Source: GCA-002050365 sp964237235 | Lineage (GTDB): Bacteria > Acidobacteriota > Blastocatellia > Pyrinomonadales > Pyrinomonadaceae | NCBI GenBank assembly: GCA_964237235.1 | Contig: CAXSGY010000003.1 | Location: 274,393-338,392 of the forward strand | Direction of reading: 5' to 3' | Length of the DNA stretch: 64,000 bases | Shown: piece after piece, positions 34,771 through 43,991 of the stretch | How positions within the stretch are numbered: the first letter of the stretch is position 1 | Layout: every line of letters begins with the position of its first letter | Translations under genes and position numbers: made by a program | The notes under the pieces: generated by a model | Seen by the model: the letters and a program-made list of their open reading frames with translations, nothing else | Database searches by the model: none | Told to the model about the DNA's origin: nothing

Positions 34771-37046
34771 AAAACGTAGATTCAAAATCGCACGTGCGCG
34801 GCGAATCAATTTATTTGGACGATGTTCCGCTGCTTCAAGGGACGCTGTTCGCGGCGGTTTTTGATTCGCCAATCGCGCACGGCAAATTAAACAATATTGA
34901 TTTGTCCGAAGCCGAACAAGCGAGCGGTGTCGTAAAAATTATTACGGCAAAAGATTTAATCGGCGAAAATGAAATCGGCGGAATTTTGCCGGACGAGCCG
35001 CTGTTTGCCGACGCGGAAGTGCATTTTTGCGGAATGCCGATTGCGCTCGTTTTAGCCGAAACCGAAGCGCAAGCCGGACACGCGGCGAAATTGATAAAAA
35101 CGGAAATCGAGCCGCTCGAAATCATCACCGACGGGCGCGCGGCGCAGGCGAAAAACGAATTGATCGCGCCGCCGAAACGTTTTAAGTTGGGCGACGCGGA
35201 AAACGCTTTTAAATCCTGCGAATACGTTTTTGAGGGGCGCGCCGATGTCAATGGGCAAGAACATCTCTACATCGAAACGCAGGGCGCGTATGCGGTTCCG
35301 TCCGAACAGAACGGTCTGAAAATTTATTCTTCGACGCAGGGACCGACCGCCGTCCAGCGTTGCGTTGCGCGCGTGACGGCGTTGCCGATGAATTTAATCG
35401 AGGTTGACGTAACCAGGTTGGGCGGCGGCTTCGGCGGCAAAGAAGATCAGGCGAACGCCTGGGCGGCACTGTGCGCCGTCGGCGCGCAATTAACGAAACG
35501 CCCGGTCAAATACGCGCTGCACCGAATGGAAGATATGCGGATGACCGGCAAGCGGCATCCGTATTCGGCGGATTACCGAATCGGTTTGGACAAAAATCTG
35601 AAAATCGTCGCTTACCAGGCGACGTTTTATCAGAACGCGGGCGCGTCGTGCGATCTGTCTTTGCCGGTTTTGGAAAGAACGCTATTTCACTGCACGAACG
35701 CGTATTTTATTCCGAACGTTTCGGCGACGGCGTTTTCGTGCAAAACGAATTTGCCGCCGAACACGGCGTTTCGCGGGTTCGGCGGACCGCAGGGAATGTT
35801 CGTCATCGAATCGGCAATCGCGCACGCGGCGGAAAAATTAGGCGTGGCGAAAGACGAAATCCAGCGCAAAAATTTAATCCGCGACGGCGACGAATTTCCA
35901 TACGGTCAAATCGCCGAATCCGAAGCCGAAACTTCGTGGACGCAAGCCGATAAAAAATACGATTTTGCGCGCTTAAAAGCGGAAGCCGACCGATTCAACA
36001 AGCAAAATAAATTCGTCAAAAAAGGTGTTGCGCTGATGCCGGTTTGTTTCGGCATTTCGTTCACCAAAACGCCGATGAATCAGGCGCGTTCGCTGGTTCA
36101 CGTTTACACCGACGGTTCGGTCGCCGTTTCGACCGGCGCGGTCGAAATGGGACAGGGCGTAAACACGAAAATCGCGCAGGTCGCGTCGGACGTTTTTTCG
36201 CTGCCGATTGGAAGAGTAAAAGTTCACACGACGAACACTTTGCGAATCGCCAATACTTCGCCGACCGCCGCATCAGCCGCCGCCGATTTGAACGGGCGCG
36301 CCACCGAAATCGCCTGCGAAACGATTTTAAAGCGATTGAAAGAAGTCGCCGCGCCGCTCGTCGAAGCGCAAAGCGCGGACGATGTAACTATCGAAAACGG
36401 TTTTGTTTTCCGCCGCGGCGAAAGCACCGATTTGGATTGGCTCGTCCTCGTCAACGAAGCCTATATGCAGCGCGTAAACTTAAGCGAACACGCGCATTAC
36501 GCGACACCCGGCATTAATTTCGACTGGTCAATCGCCAAAGGTCATCCGTTCGCGTATCACGTTTACGGCACGGCGATTGTCGGCGCGACGGTTGATTGCC
36601 GGCGCGGAATTTATACGATTGATTTCGTCAAATGCTGTCACGATTTCGGCAAATCAATGAACACGGCGGTTGACTTCGGACAAATCGAAGGCGGCATCGC
36701 GCAGGGCATCGGCTGGATGACGATGGAAGAAATTTTTTATGACGCTGAAGGTCGGCTGCGCTCGAACGCGCTTTCGACTTACAAAATTCCCGACATTTAT
36801 TCCGTCCCGAAGGAAGTCGAAATTTTGCCGCTCGAAACGGCGCGCGAAAATTTGGCGATTTTCAATTCAAAAGCCGTCGGCGAGCCGCCTCTGATGTATG
36901 GCATCGGCGCGTATTTTGCGATTCGTGAAGCCGTTAAAGCCTTTAACCTCGAAAATTTACCGCGCTTTGACGCGCCGTTTACGCCGGAAAAAGTTTTGAT
37001 GAATTTGTATAGCGAAGATTTTAAAATATTGAACGCTAAACAATGA
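34767..37046 (+). CDS. xdhB: Xanthine dehydrogenase large subunit (molybdopterin)
   Basis: 759 residues. GQEHLYIETQGAYAVP, RLGGGFGGKE, TAFRGFGGPQG and GAVEMGQGVNTKIAQ are the Mo-pterin-binding motifs of the XDH/aldehyde oxidase family, and VGEPPLMYGIGAYFAIREA contains the catalytic Glu. It hydroxylates hypoxanthine and xanthine to urate. ATGA overlaps at both ends show a tight xdhA-xdhB-xdhC operon. The ATG at 34767 fits the family start better than the upstream TTG. Confidence 0.95.
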   Translation: MKNVDSKSHVRGESIYLDDVPLLQGTLFAAVFDSPIAHGKLNNIDLSEAEQASGVVKIITAKDLIGENEIGGILPDEPLFADAEVHFCGMPIALVLAETEAQAGHAAKLIKTEIEPLEIITDGRAAQAKNELIAPPKRFKLGDAENAFKSCEYVFEGRADVNGQEHLYIETQGAYAVPSEQNGLKIYSSTQGPTAVQRCVARVTALPMNLIEVDVTRLGGGFGGKEDQANAWAALCAVGAQLTKRPVKYALHRMEDMRMTGKRHPYSADYRIGLDKNLKIVAYQATFYQNAGASCDLSLPVLERTLFHCTNAYFIPNVSATAFSCKTNLPPNTAFRGFGGPQGMFVIESAIAHAAEKLGVAKDEIQRKNLIRDGDEFPYGQIAESEAETSWTQADKKYDFARLKAEADRFNKQNKFVKKGVALMPVCFGISFTKTPMNQARSLVHVYTDGSVAVSTGAVEMGQGVNTKIAQVASDVFSLPIGRVKVHTTNTLRIANTSPTAASAAADLNGRATEIACETILKRLKEVAAPLVEAQSADDVTIENGFVFRRGESTDLDWLVLVNEAYMQRVNLSEHAHYATPGINFDWSIAKGHPFAYHVYGTAIVGATVDCRRGIYTIDFVKCCHDFGKSMNTAVDFGQIEGGIAQGIGWMTMEEIFYDAEGRLRSNALSTYKIPDIYSVPKEVEILPLETARENLAIFNSKAVGEPPLMYGIGAYFAIREAVKAFNLENLPRFDAPFTPEKVLMNLYSEDFKILNAKQ

Positions 37047-38080
37047 ACGAGAAATTGGAAATCTGGCGATTCGCCGCCGAACGATTAAGGCGAAACGAAG
37101 CGGTAATGCTGCTCGTTGTCGCCGAAAGTGCGGGCAGCTCGCCCGGCAGAAAAGGTTTTAAAATGGTCGTCGCCGAAAATGATGTGCGCGGCAGCATCGG
37201 CGGCGGCGTGATGGAGACGCGGCTCGCGGAACTCGCTAAATCACGAATTACTAATGACGAATTACGAATAAATTCAGAAGTCGTCGAGCAAATTCACCGG
37301 AAAAACTCTGTAAATCCGAGCGGAATGATTTGTTCGGGCAGACAGACGGTTATCTTTTTCCGGCTTGATTCTTCGCATTTGAAGGCGGTCGAAAAAATTA
37401 TTGACGCGCTCGAAAATGATTCGGATCGCCGACTGCGAATCTCGAATTCCGAATTTCAAATTTCAAATTCTAAATCTCGAATTCCAAATCTCGAATTCCA
37501 AACTTCAGATCGCAAATCTCAAACTTCAAATTCTGAAATCGAAACGTCAAACCCGGATTTTTATTTTGCGCGAACCGGCGAAAACGAATTTGTTTACGAA
37601 GAAAAAATCAATTTCAAAAATAAACTTTTCATCGTCGGCGGCGGACATTGCGCTTTGGCTTTGTCGGAATTGATGTCGAAAATGGATTTTCACATATCGC
37701 TTTTCGACGACCGCGCGGATTTAAATACTTTGGCGAAAAACGAGTTCGTTCACGAGAAACAAATTGTTGATTCTTTTGAAAATATCGGCGAATTTATCGA
37801 AAGCGGAGAAAATATTTATGTCGTCGTGATGACGCTCGGTTATAAATTCGACGAAATCGTGATTAGAAAATTATTTGATAAAAACTTCAAATACTTCGGT
37901 GTTTTGGGAAGCCGTGCGAAGATGAAAACGCTTTTGAGAAATTTGGAAAAAGAAAATTTTGATAAGGAAAAGCTGAACAAAATTCGCACGCCAATCGGCA
38001 TAAATATCAGAAGTCGAACGCCGTTTGAAATTGCCGTTTCGATTGCGGCGGAAATCATCGCGGTCAAAAATTCAAAATAA
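37043..38080 (+). CDS. xdhC: XdhC-type molybdenum cofactor insertion protein
   Basis: 345 residues. SAGSSPGRKGFKMVV and GSIGGGVMETRL form the N-terminal XdhC/CoxI domain; LFIVGGGHCALALSEL and FKYFGVLGSRAKMKTLL belong to the C-terminal Rossmann-like domain. It sulfurates and inserts the molybdenum cofactor into XdhB. Two heptamer arrays are embedded: residues 67-76 and 132-166; the latter, a 7-residue-periodic Ser/Asn/Glu/Lys/Ile segment, forms the link between the two domains. Overlaps the convergent DUF512 gene by 9 bp. Confidence 0.93.
   Translation: MNEKLEIWRFAAERLRRNEAVMLLVVAESAGSSPGRKGFKMVVAENDVRGSIGGGVMETRLAELAKSRITNDELRINSEVVEQIHRKNSVNPSGMICSGRQTVIFFRLDSSHLKAVEKIIDALENDSDRRLRISNSEFQISNSKSRIPNLEFQTSDRKSQTSNSEIETSNPDFYFARTGENEFVYEEKINFKNKLFIVGGGHCALALSELMSKMDFHISLFDDRADLNTLAKNEFVHEKQIVDSFENIGEFIESGENIYVVVMTLGYKFDEIVIRKLFDKNFKYFGVLGSRAKMKTLLRNLEKENFDKEKLNKIRTPIGINIRSRTPFEIAVSIAAEIIAVKNSK
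37243..37270 (+). repeat. Four-unit heptamer array inside xdhC
   Basis: CGAATTA, CTAATGA, CGAATTA, CGAATAA, in frame as ITNDELRINS-like residues. Closely related to the AATTACG units at 14684-14761. Confidence 0.87.
37436..37540 (+). repeat. Fifteen-unit heptamer array at the xdhC interdomain linker
   Basis: Fifteen consecutive 7-base units of the type CGAATTC / CAAATCT / CAAACTT (105 bases). Because 3 x 7 = 21 bases, the peptide repeats every seven residues (ISNSEFQ, ISNSKSR, IPNLEFQ, TSDRKSQ, TSNSEIE). Longest array in the window; weaker units continue to 37554. Confidence 0.93.
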
Positions 38081-39493
38081 AAATTCCCTGATAAAATCCT
38101 GTATGTCCATATCGTAAATCGGCACGTCGAACCGCGCCTTTAAATCTTCGAATCGCATTCCGTCTAACAAAATCGGTTCGTCGGATTTAATTACGCTTTT
38201 CGGAATAACGACAAAATCGCCTTCGATTCGATCTTTGACGGCGAGAAAATCCTGTCCGGTCAGAAGTCCGGCGACCGCGACATCGCCGCCGAAATAGGTG
38301 TTCGGAACGGCGACGACTTTTAAATTTGAATTAGCAATCGTGTTTAGTTTTTCGATTTGTTCACGCAAAACAGGCGCGAACATTTCGCCTGTCAGAATTG
38401 TGCCGTTGAGCGATTTTGAATTTCGGATTTTGGACTTTGGATTTTCTTTCGGTCTAATTGCCAGTTCGTGCGTGCGAACGTTTTTGTCGGAAAAACCTTG
38501 AACTTTGAACTTTGAACCCTGAACTTTTCCGAGCAGTTTTTCAAACGAATTCAAGAACGAGCGAATCATTCCCACGCCGTCTTCGATTTGCGGATAATTG
38601 CCGTAATGTTTCCGGGACGGAACCGGCAAACCGGCTTTTATATAAATTTCATCGCCGAGAAAAGCGAAGGTTACGCCGAGCGTCCGGCGAAATTCGGTTT
38701 GCAGTTTTTCGATTTGTTTAATCGTCCGGCGGCAAAATTCGGGCGTGACTTTGGTTAATCTTTCGTCGGTGTTATAACGCGTCAGCGCGACCGGCACGAT
38801 TGCCGTCGAAACGATTTTCGGGTGATGTGCCGCTAAATCGCGCAGAGTTTTTTCGAGCTGCTCGCCGTCGTTGATTTGCGGGCATAAAACGATTTGCGCG
38901 TGAATTTCGATGTCGTTGTCGAGCAGAAATTTTAATTTGCCGGCAATGTCGGCGCGTTTTTCGTCAACGCCGAGAAGATAGGCTCGGGTTTTTAAATCGG
39001 TCGCGTGAACCGAAACGTATTGCGGCGATAAACGCTGTTCGACGATGCGTTTCATTTCGTCGTCGGTGATCGAAGAAAGCGTCGTGTAGTTGCCGTAAAG
39101 AAACGAAAGCCGTATGTCTTCGTCGCGTACGAAGAGCGACGGTCGCGCGTCTTCGGGATTGCCTTTACAAAAACAAAAAAGACATTCGTTGGCGCATTGG
39201 CGCGGCACGATTTGCTCGAACATCAAGCCGAAATCTTCGCCTTCCGCGCGTTCTATTTCGAGTTCCCAGTTTTCGCCGTTCGGCTTTTTGACGAGCAAGG
39301 TCAGATCGGTTTCACCGGCGGTTTGAAAGCGAAAATCGAGATAGTCGCGCACGACGCGACCGTTGACGCGCACGATTCTATCCATCGGCGCGAGTTCCAA
39401 TTCGTCCGCCAAAGATTCGGGAGCGACTTCGGTGATTAAAACGCCCGGTCGTCGAAGCTGCGTAATCGCCGGCGTAACTGCAAATTCATACAT
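38072..39493 (-). CDS. DUF512 PDZ/radical-SAM-like iron-sulfur protein
   Basis: 473 residues. Residues 12-95 form a PDZ-like domain (GVLITEVAPESLADE, DRIVRVNGRVVRDY). CANECLFCFCKGNPED gives the Cys cluster typical of this family, then SFLYGNYTTLSSITDDE and QYVSVHATDLKTRAYLLG, as in radical-SAM-like DUF512 proteins. The function is unknown. Two heptamer arrays (residues about 324-333 and 350-361) lengthen the loop before the last domain, which ends GTILTGEMFAPVL and a conserved C-terminal barrel. Confidence 0.92.
   Translation of the reverse strand: MYEFAVTPAITQLRRPGVLITEVAPESLADELELAPMDRIVRVNGRVVRDYLDFRFQTAGETDLTLLVKKPNGENWELEIERAEGEDFGLMFEQIVPRQCANECLFCFCKGNPEDARPSLFVRDEDIRLSFLYGNYTTLSSITDDEMKRIVEQRLSPQYVSVHATDLKTRAYLLGVDEKRADIAGKLKFLLDNDIEIHAQIVLCPQINDGEQLEKTLRDLAAHHPKIVSTAIVPVALTRYNTDERLTKVTPEFCRRTIKQIEKLQTEFRRTLGVTFAFLGDEIYIKAGLPVPSRKHYGNYPQIEDGVGMIRSFLNSFEKLLGKVQGSKFKVQGFSDKNVRTHELAIRPKENPKSKIRNSKSLNGTILTGEMFAPVLREQIEKLNTIANSNLKVVAVPNTYFGGDVAVAGLLTGQDFLAVKDRIEGDFVVIPKSVIKSDEPILLDGMRFEDLKARFDVPIYDMDIQDFIREFLF
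38412..38446 (-). repeat. Five-unit heptamer array in the DUF512 gene
   Basis: GATTTTG, AATTTCG, GATTTTG, GACTTTG, GATTTTC on the plus strand; coding on the minus strand as NPKSKIRNSKS-type residues. The peptide is nearly the same as that from the array in the BtuF-like gene. Confidence 0.87.
38497..38524 (-). repeat. Four-unit heptamer array in the DUF512 gene
   Basis: CTTGAAC, TTTGAAC, TTTGAAC, CCTGAAC, coding on the minus strand as KVQGSKFKVQG. The unit is the same as that of the intergenic repeat at 15424-15476. Confidence 0.87.
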
Positions 39494-39645
39494 CGTAAAA
39501 TCCTTCAGATCTAAGCGATTCGGTTCGAGTTCGTTGACAAAAGAAAACTTTTGCCTGTAATCTTGAATCCAAATCCCCTAATCTGCCGCGAAACAATTTT
39601 AGCAAATAAACTATAAGAAGCGTTAGGCAGACGCATTCTCAACAG

Positions 39646-40047
39646 ATGAACGAGGAAAGATTTTCCAAACTAAAAATCTTGCTGGCGGAAGACGACGCTT
39701 CGATGCGCCGTTTTCTGCAAATTACTTTGCAAAAAAGCGGTTATGAAATTGTTTTGGCGGAAGACGGCTTGGCGGCGATGAAAATCGCTCTGTCTGAAAA
39801 ATTCGACGCGGTCGTCACCGACGCGGTAATGCCTAATCTGACCGGACACGATTTATGCCGGATTCTGCGTCAAAATCCCGATTTCGTGCAAATTCCGCTG
39901 ATTATTTTAAGCGGTCTCGAACAGGAAATTTCGGCGAACGCCGAAAACGAATGCGCCGATTCGTATCTGGTCAAAAGCGCGGATTTGAAGGAAAAATTAA
40001 CCGAAAATCTCAGCCGTTTGCTATCGGAAAAAGCTAAATTTGCCTGA
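39646..40047 (+). CDS. Single-domain response regulator
   Basis: 133 residues, receiver domain only: ILLAEDDASMRRFLQ (acidic pair), VVTDAVMPNLTG (acceptor Asp), IILSG, and a Ser-Tyr-Leu-Val-Lys near the end (DSYLVKSADL). No output domain; it may be a phosphate sink or act by protein contact. No kinase gene is next to it. Its last 14 bases overlap the convergent VanZ gene. Confidence 0.9.
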   Translation: MNEERFSKLKILLAEDDASMRRFLQITLQKSGYEIVLAEDGLAAMKIALSEKFDAVVTDAVMPNLTGHDLCRILRQNPDFVQIPLIILSGLEQEISANAENECADSYLVKSADLKEKLTENLSRLLSEKAKFA

Positions 40048-40423
40048 ATCTTTTGGCGGCGATGAAACACGCGATTGCGCCGCCGATAAAAATTCCCGCT
40101 AGATCAGCCGCCAAATCATATAAATCGAATGTGCGGCGGTCGGGCATCAAAATCTGCGAAAATTCTTCGAGCGCGACGATTGCTGCGACCGCCAAACTTC
40201 CGAGTAAAAAACTCAACTTCCGAGCTTGGATCGTTCGCGCCTGCAAAACCAGATTAACGAGCAGCGAAAGCATTCCCATCAAACAAAAATGTCCGATTTT
40301 GTCGCCGAAGGGTAACAGATTAATGAACTCGAAATAGTTCGTGCCGCGCGAATCGGCTGTAAAAATAATAACGGCGAGCATAAAAATATAAATTAAAGTC
40401 AAAATTTTTATGCTCGCGATCAT
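40034..40423 (-). CDS. VanZ-family membrane protein
   Basis: 129 residues with four hydrophobic helices. LLPFGDKIGHFCLMGMLS, ALEEFSQILMPDRRTFDLYDLAADLAG match the VanZ-like family (DK..H, EE..Q, R..D..D). Some members confer teicoplanin tolerance, but the general role is unknown. Its start is followed upstream by the heptamer hairpin at 40433. Confidence 0.88.
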   Translation of the reverse strand: MIASIKILTLIYIFMLAVIIFTADSRGTNYFEFINLLPFGDKIGHFCLMGMLSLLVNLVLQARTIQARKLSFLLGSLAVAAIVALEEFSQILMPDRRTFDLYDLAADLAGIFIGGAIACFIAAKRFRQI

Positions 40424-40432
40424 CGTTTTTTT

Positions 40433-40509
40433 AGTGAAAAACTAAAAGTGAGTAGTGAAAAGTATAATAAAACTTTCCGAAACTTTTTCCCACTCACTTT
40501 TAGTTTTTA
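40433..40509. repeat. Heptamer inverted repeat between VanZ and alanine dehydrogenase genes
   Basis: Left 40433-40467: AGTGAAA, AACTAAA, AGTGAGT, AGTGAAA, AGTATAA. Right CACTCACTTTTAGTTTTTA ending at 40509 is complementary to the left arm AAAAACTAAAAGTGAGT. The right arm contains the TAA of the alanine dehydrogenase gene. Confidence 0.87.
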
Positions 40510-41646
40510 GTTGTTCGTTGCCTTTGCGATGCCGTCAATTAAACTTTCGAGCGGCGTGTATTCGAGATTTTGCGAAGTCGCCACCGCTTCATACGTCAAC
40601 TTTCCGGCATATGTGTTTACGCCTTCGGCTAAACCTTTGTCGTCCTGAATCGCTTTCTCGAAACCTTTGTTGGCGAGCGCGAGCGCATACGGCAGAGTCG
40701 CGTTGGTCAGCGCGAACGTCGAAGTTCTGGGAACCGCGCCGGGCATATTCGCCACGCAGTAATGCAGAACGCCTTCTTCATAAAAAGTCGGATTTGAATG
40801 CGTCGTCGCGTGCGTCGTTTCAAAACAGCCGCCCTGATCAACCGCCACGTCAACTAAAACCGCGCCGTTCGGAATGTCTTTGAGCATATCGCGCGTGACC
40901 AGTTTCGGAGCCGCCGCGCCGACGACCAGAACGCCGCCGATGACTAAATCGGCGTGCGAAATCGCTTCGTGAATCGCGTAACGGCTTGAGGCGAGCGTTT
41001 GCACCTTCGACAAAAAAATGTCGTCGAGCTGGCGCAGGCGATCTAAATTAATATCAATAATCGTGACGTGCGCGCCGAAACCGACCGCCATTTTCGCCGC
41101 TTCCGTGCCGACCACGCCGCCGCCCAAGATGACGACGTTCGCCGCCGGAACGCCCGGCACGCCGCCGAGAAGAATGCCTTTGCCGCCGTTCATTTTTTCC
41201 AGAAAAGTCGCGCCGACCTGCACCGCCATTCTGCCGGCGACTTCCGACATCGGCGTTAAAAGCGGCAGCGTGCCGCGTTTGTCGGTGATCGTTTCATACG
41301 CCACGCCGGTTACTTTTCTTTCCAAAAGCTGCTTGGTTAATTCGAGTTCGGGCGCGAGATGCAGATAGGTGAAAAGCAGTTGATTTTCGCGCATTCTGGG
41401 ATATTCGGGCGCGACCGGCTCTTTTACTTTGACGATCATATCGCCGGTTTGCCAAATTTCGTCCGCCGTGCCGAGCATTTTCGCGCCCGCGTTGACATAT
41501 TGCTCATCGGCAAAACCCGAACCTTCGCCCGCCGTTTTCTGCACATACAAATCGTGTCCGGCATCTTTTAACGCCTGCACGCCCGCCGGTGTTAGCCCGA
41601 CGCGGTATTCGTTATCTTTTATTTCCTTCGGTAATCCGATTTTCAT
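40507..41646 (-). CDS. ald: Alanine dehydrogenase
   Basis: 379 residues. MKIGLPKEIKDNEYRVGLTP is the family start and GGEGSGF-like substrate loop appears as AGEGSGFADEQY. NAD-binding GGGVVGTEAAKMAVGFG and AMPGAVPRTSTFALTNATLPYA near the end. It interconverts L-alanine and pyruvate with NAD+ and ammonia. GGAG ten bases upstream supports the ATG at 41646. Confidence 0.96.
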   Translation of the reverse strand: MKIGLPKEIKDNEYRVGLTPAGVQALKDAGHDLYVQKTAGEGSGFADEQYVNAGAKMLGTADEIWQTGDMIVKVKEPVAPEYPRMRENQLLFTYLHLAPELELTKQLLERKVTGVAYETITDKRGTLPLLTPMSEVAGRMAVQVGATFLEKMNGGKGILLGGVPGVPAANVVILGGGVVGTEAAKMAVGFGAHVTIIDINLDRLRQLDDIFLSKVQTLASSRYAIHEAISHADLVIGGVLVVGAAAPKLVTRDMLKDIPNGAVLVDVAVDQGGCFETTHATTHSNPTFYEEGVLHYCVANMPGAVPRTSTFALTNATLPYALALANKGFEKAIQDDKGLAEGVNTYAGKLTYEAVATSQNLEYTPLESLIDGIAKATNN

Positions 41647-41858
41647 TGGTAAAATCTCCAAAATGTAATTTTTAATAAGAAATCATTGTTATTTTGTGAT
41701 TTTACTTTGTTTCCTTTAATAATTAAAAGGCGGAAATCGCAGTTTTTAGCGTTTCGCCCGCTGCTGGCAGATTGTTAATTGCCGGACTGAACAAATTATT
41801 CGATCTGATTACCAAATATAATTTTAATTTCAAGCGATCAATTGTTTTGAGGTTTAAT

Positions 41859-43979
41859 ATGAATTTTTCAAAAAGTGGATTTTTCAACAGTAACAAAATA
41901 ACCATCAGCGTAATTTTCTGCGCTTTGATATTTATTGCCGCGATTAATATCAAAGCGCAAGAACAGGAAGTTTTCAATTTGAAAGCGGACGATTTACAGA
42001 ACGGGAAAAGCGTCGCGTTGTCCAACGCCGGTTGGAAATTTCACGCAGGCGACGACCCGGCGTGGGCGAATCCACAGTTTGACGATTCGGCGTGGGAAAA
42101 ATTGGAAGACACTTTTATTAAATCCGATTTGCTTGACAAATCCGATTGGCACGGGCGGTCGTGGTTTCGTCTGCATTTCAAGGTCGGCGAAGATATGGCG
42201 GACAAAAACTTCGCGCTCGTCGCCGCACAGCGCGGCGCGGCGGAAATTTATCTGGACGGCAAAAAATTGGCGGATTTCGGCTTAATTACCGATTTATCAA
42301 TTACGGAATACAATCCGGCGGGAATGCCGACTTTTTTTAAATTTGAAAATGCGGGCGAACATCTGCTGGCGGTGCGATTTGCTTCGGAAGTTTTTGCAGA
42401 TACGGCGAGTTTGCCGGCGAGATGGATGACGAACGGCGGCGTTTATTCGGGCTTCACATATTATTTCAAAGAAGTTGACGACGCGCCGAGCGTGATCGAA
42501 CGCTATTCGGATTCGCATTCGATGGCGACCGGATTTTTGTTTACCGGCGTTTTGCTGGCTCTCGCGCTGCTGCATTTTCTGCTGTATGTTTTCTATCGCG
42601 TCGAACGCGGCAATCTTTTATACAGCATTTACGCCGCCGCCTTTGCGTTTTTTCTCGTGACCGGAAATTATTTGACTTTCGGACATCAGCCGATTTTTCC
42701 GTCTATGATTCTGAGTGTGCTTCGCGCTCTTCTGTTCGCCGTCGTATTCATCTCGCTGCTGGCATTTTTGCACGTCGCTTTTCAACGTCGTTTGGGAAAA
42801 ATCTTTTGGATATTGGCGGCGGCGTGGATAATTAACGCGCTGTTGAGCGGAATTTTTATCGGCAAATTACGACAGTTTTCGGCAACCGCATCATCGGTTT
42901 TAATTTTTTTGAGTTTCGTGTTTTGCATTTATGTGCTGGTCAAAGTTCTGAGCGAAAAGCGTTCCGGCGCGTGGATTTTGATGATCGGTTTACAGCTTTT
43001 TTCGCTCGGAATGCTGACGGTTTTAATCAATGAATTAGCTTTGCTGAATCTGCCCGATTTTGTTTATGAAATAGGTGAGATCGCTCTAATTCTCTCGATT
43101 CCGCTCGCCGTTTCGATTTTTCTGGCGCGAAATTTCGCCAAAACAAATCGCAATTTACAAGCCCAACTCGAACAAGTTGAAACGCTGTCATACGAAAAAA
43201 TCGAACAGGAACGCCAATCCGTTGAACTGCGCGCCGAAAACGAACGTCGCGCCAAAGAATTGGAAGAAGCGCGTCAATTACAGCTTTCGATGCTTCCGAA
43301 AAAGCTGCCGAACATTCCAAATCTGGAAATTGCCGCTTATATGAAACCGGCGACGGAAGTCGGCGGCGATTATTATGATTTTTACGTCGGAGCGGACGGA
43401 ACTTTGACCGTCGCCGTCGGCGACGCGACCGGTCACGGTTTGAAAGCCGGAACGGTCGTCACGGCGACCAAAAGTTTATTTAACAATCTCGCCGCCGCGC
43501 CGAATATTCCAGAAACTCTGGGGCAAATTTCGCGTTGCTTAAAAGCAATGAATCTGCGCGGGCTGTTTATGGCGATGACGCTGCTTAAAATTAAAGACAA
43601 TCAGTTCTCGATCAGCGCGGCGGGAATGCCTTCGACGCTGATTTATCGTTCGGCAACGGGCGTGGTCGAAGAAATTAATTTACGCGCTTTGCCGCTCGGC
43701 GGCATCGGCAGAGTTAAATATCAGGAGCAGAAATTCGAGCTTGCGCCGAACGATTTGATAGTTTTGATGAGCGACGGCTTTCCCGAAATGTTCAACCAGG
43801 AGGGCGAGATGCTCGGCGACGACGAAGCGCGTAAAATTTTAGGCGAATCGGCAAACTTAACGCCGCAGGAAATTATCGAGCGTTTAATCAACCGCGCCGA
43901 AAGCTGGGCAAACGGCAGATTGCCCGACGACGACGTAACCTTCGTCGTGCTGAAAGCTATAGGCGTTTCGCTCAATTAA
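41859..43979 (+). CDS. Membrane PP2C-type serine phosphatase (7TMR-DISM-like, RsbU/SpoIIE domain), copy 1
   Basis: 706 residues. Signal/anchor near the N-terminus (ISVIFCALIFIAAINIKAQ), then an extracytoplasmic galactose-binding-like beta domain (WKFHAGDDPAWANPQFDDS, WHGRSWFRLHF), seven hydrophobic helices (about 220-430), a short coiled coil with ELEEARQLQLSMLPKKLP, and a PP2C/SpoIIE phosphatase domain (EVGGDYYDFY, VAVGDATGHGLKAG, MSDGFPEMF, PDDDVTFVV). It should sense an extracellular ligand and dephosphorylate a STAS antagonist. GAGG six bases upstream sets the ATG at 41859. Confidence 0.92.
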   Translation: MNFSKSGFFNSNKITISVIFCALIFIAAINIKAQEQEVFNLKADDLQNGKSVALSNAGWKFHAGDDPAWANPQFDDSAWEKLEDTFIKSDLLDKSDWHGRSWFRLHFKVGEDMADKNFALVAAQRGAAEIYLDGKKLADFGLITDLSITEYNPAGMPTFFKFENAGEHLLAVRFASEVFADTASLPARWMTNGGVYSGFTYYFKEVDDAPSVIERYSDSHSMATGFLFTGVLLALALLHFLLYVFYRVERGNLLYSIYAAAFAFFLVTGNYLTFGHQPIFPSMILSVLRALLFAVVFISLLAFLHVAFQRRLGKIFWILAAAWIINALLSGIFIGKLRQFSATASSVLIFLSFVFCIYVLVKVLSEKRSGAWILMIGLQLFSLGMLTVLINELALLNLPDFVYEIGEIALILSIPLAVSIFLARNFAKTNRNLQAQLEQVETLSYEKIEQERQSVELRAENERRAKELEEARQLQLSMLPKKLPNIPNLEIAAYMKPATEVGGDYYDFYVGADGTLTVAVGDATGHGLKAGTVVTATKSLFNNLAAAPNIPETLGQISRCLKAMNLRGLFMAMTLLKIKDNQFSISAAGMPSTLIYRSATGVVEEINLRALPLGGIGRVKYQEQKFELAPNDLIVLMSDGFPEMFNQEGEMLGDDEARKILGESANLTPQEIIERLINRAESWANGRLPDDDVTFVVLKAIGVSLN

Positions 43980-43991
43980 ATAAACCGAATT

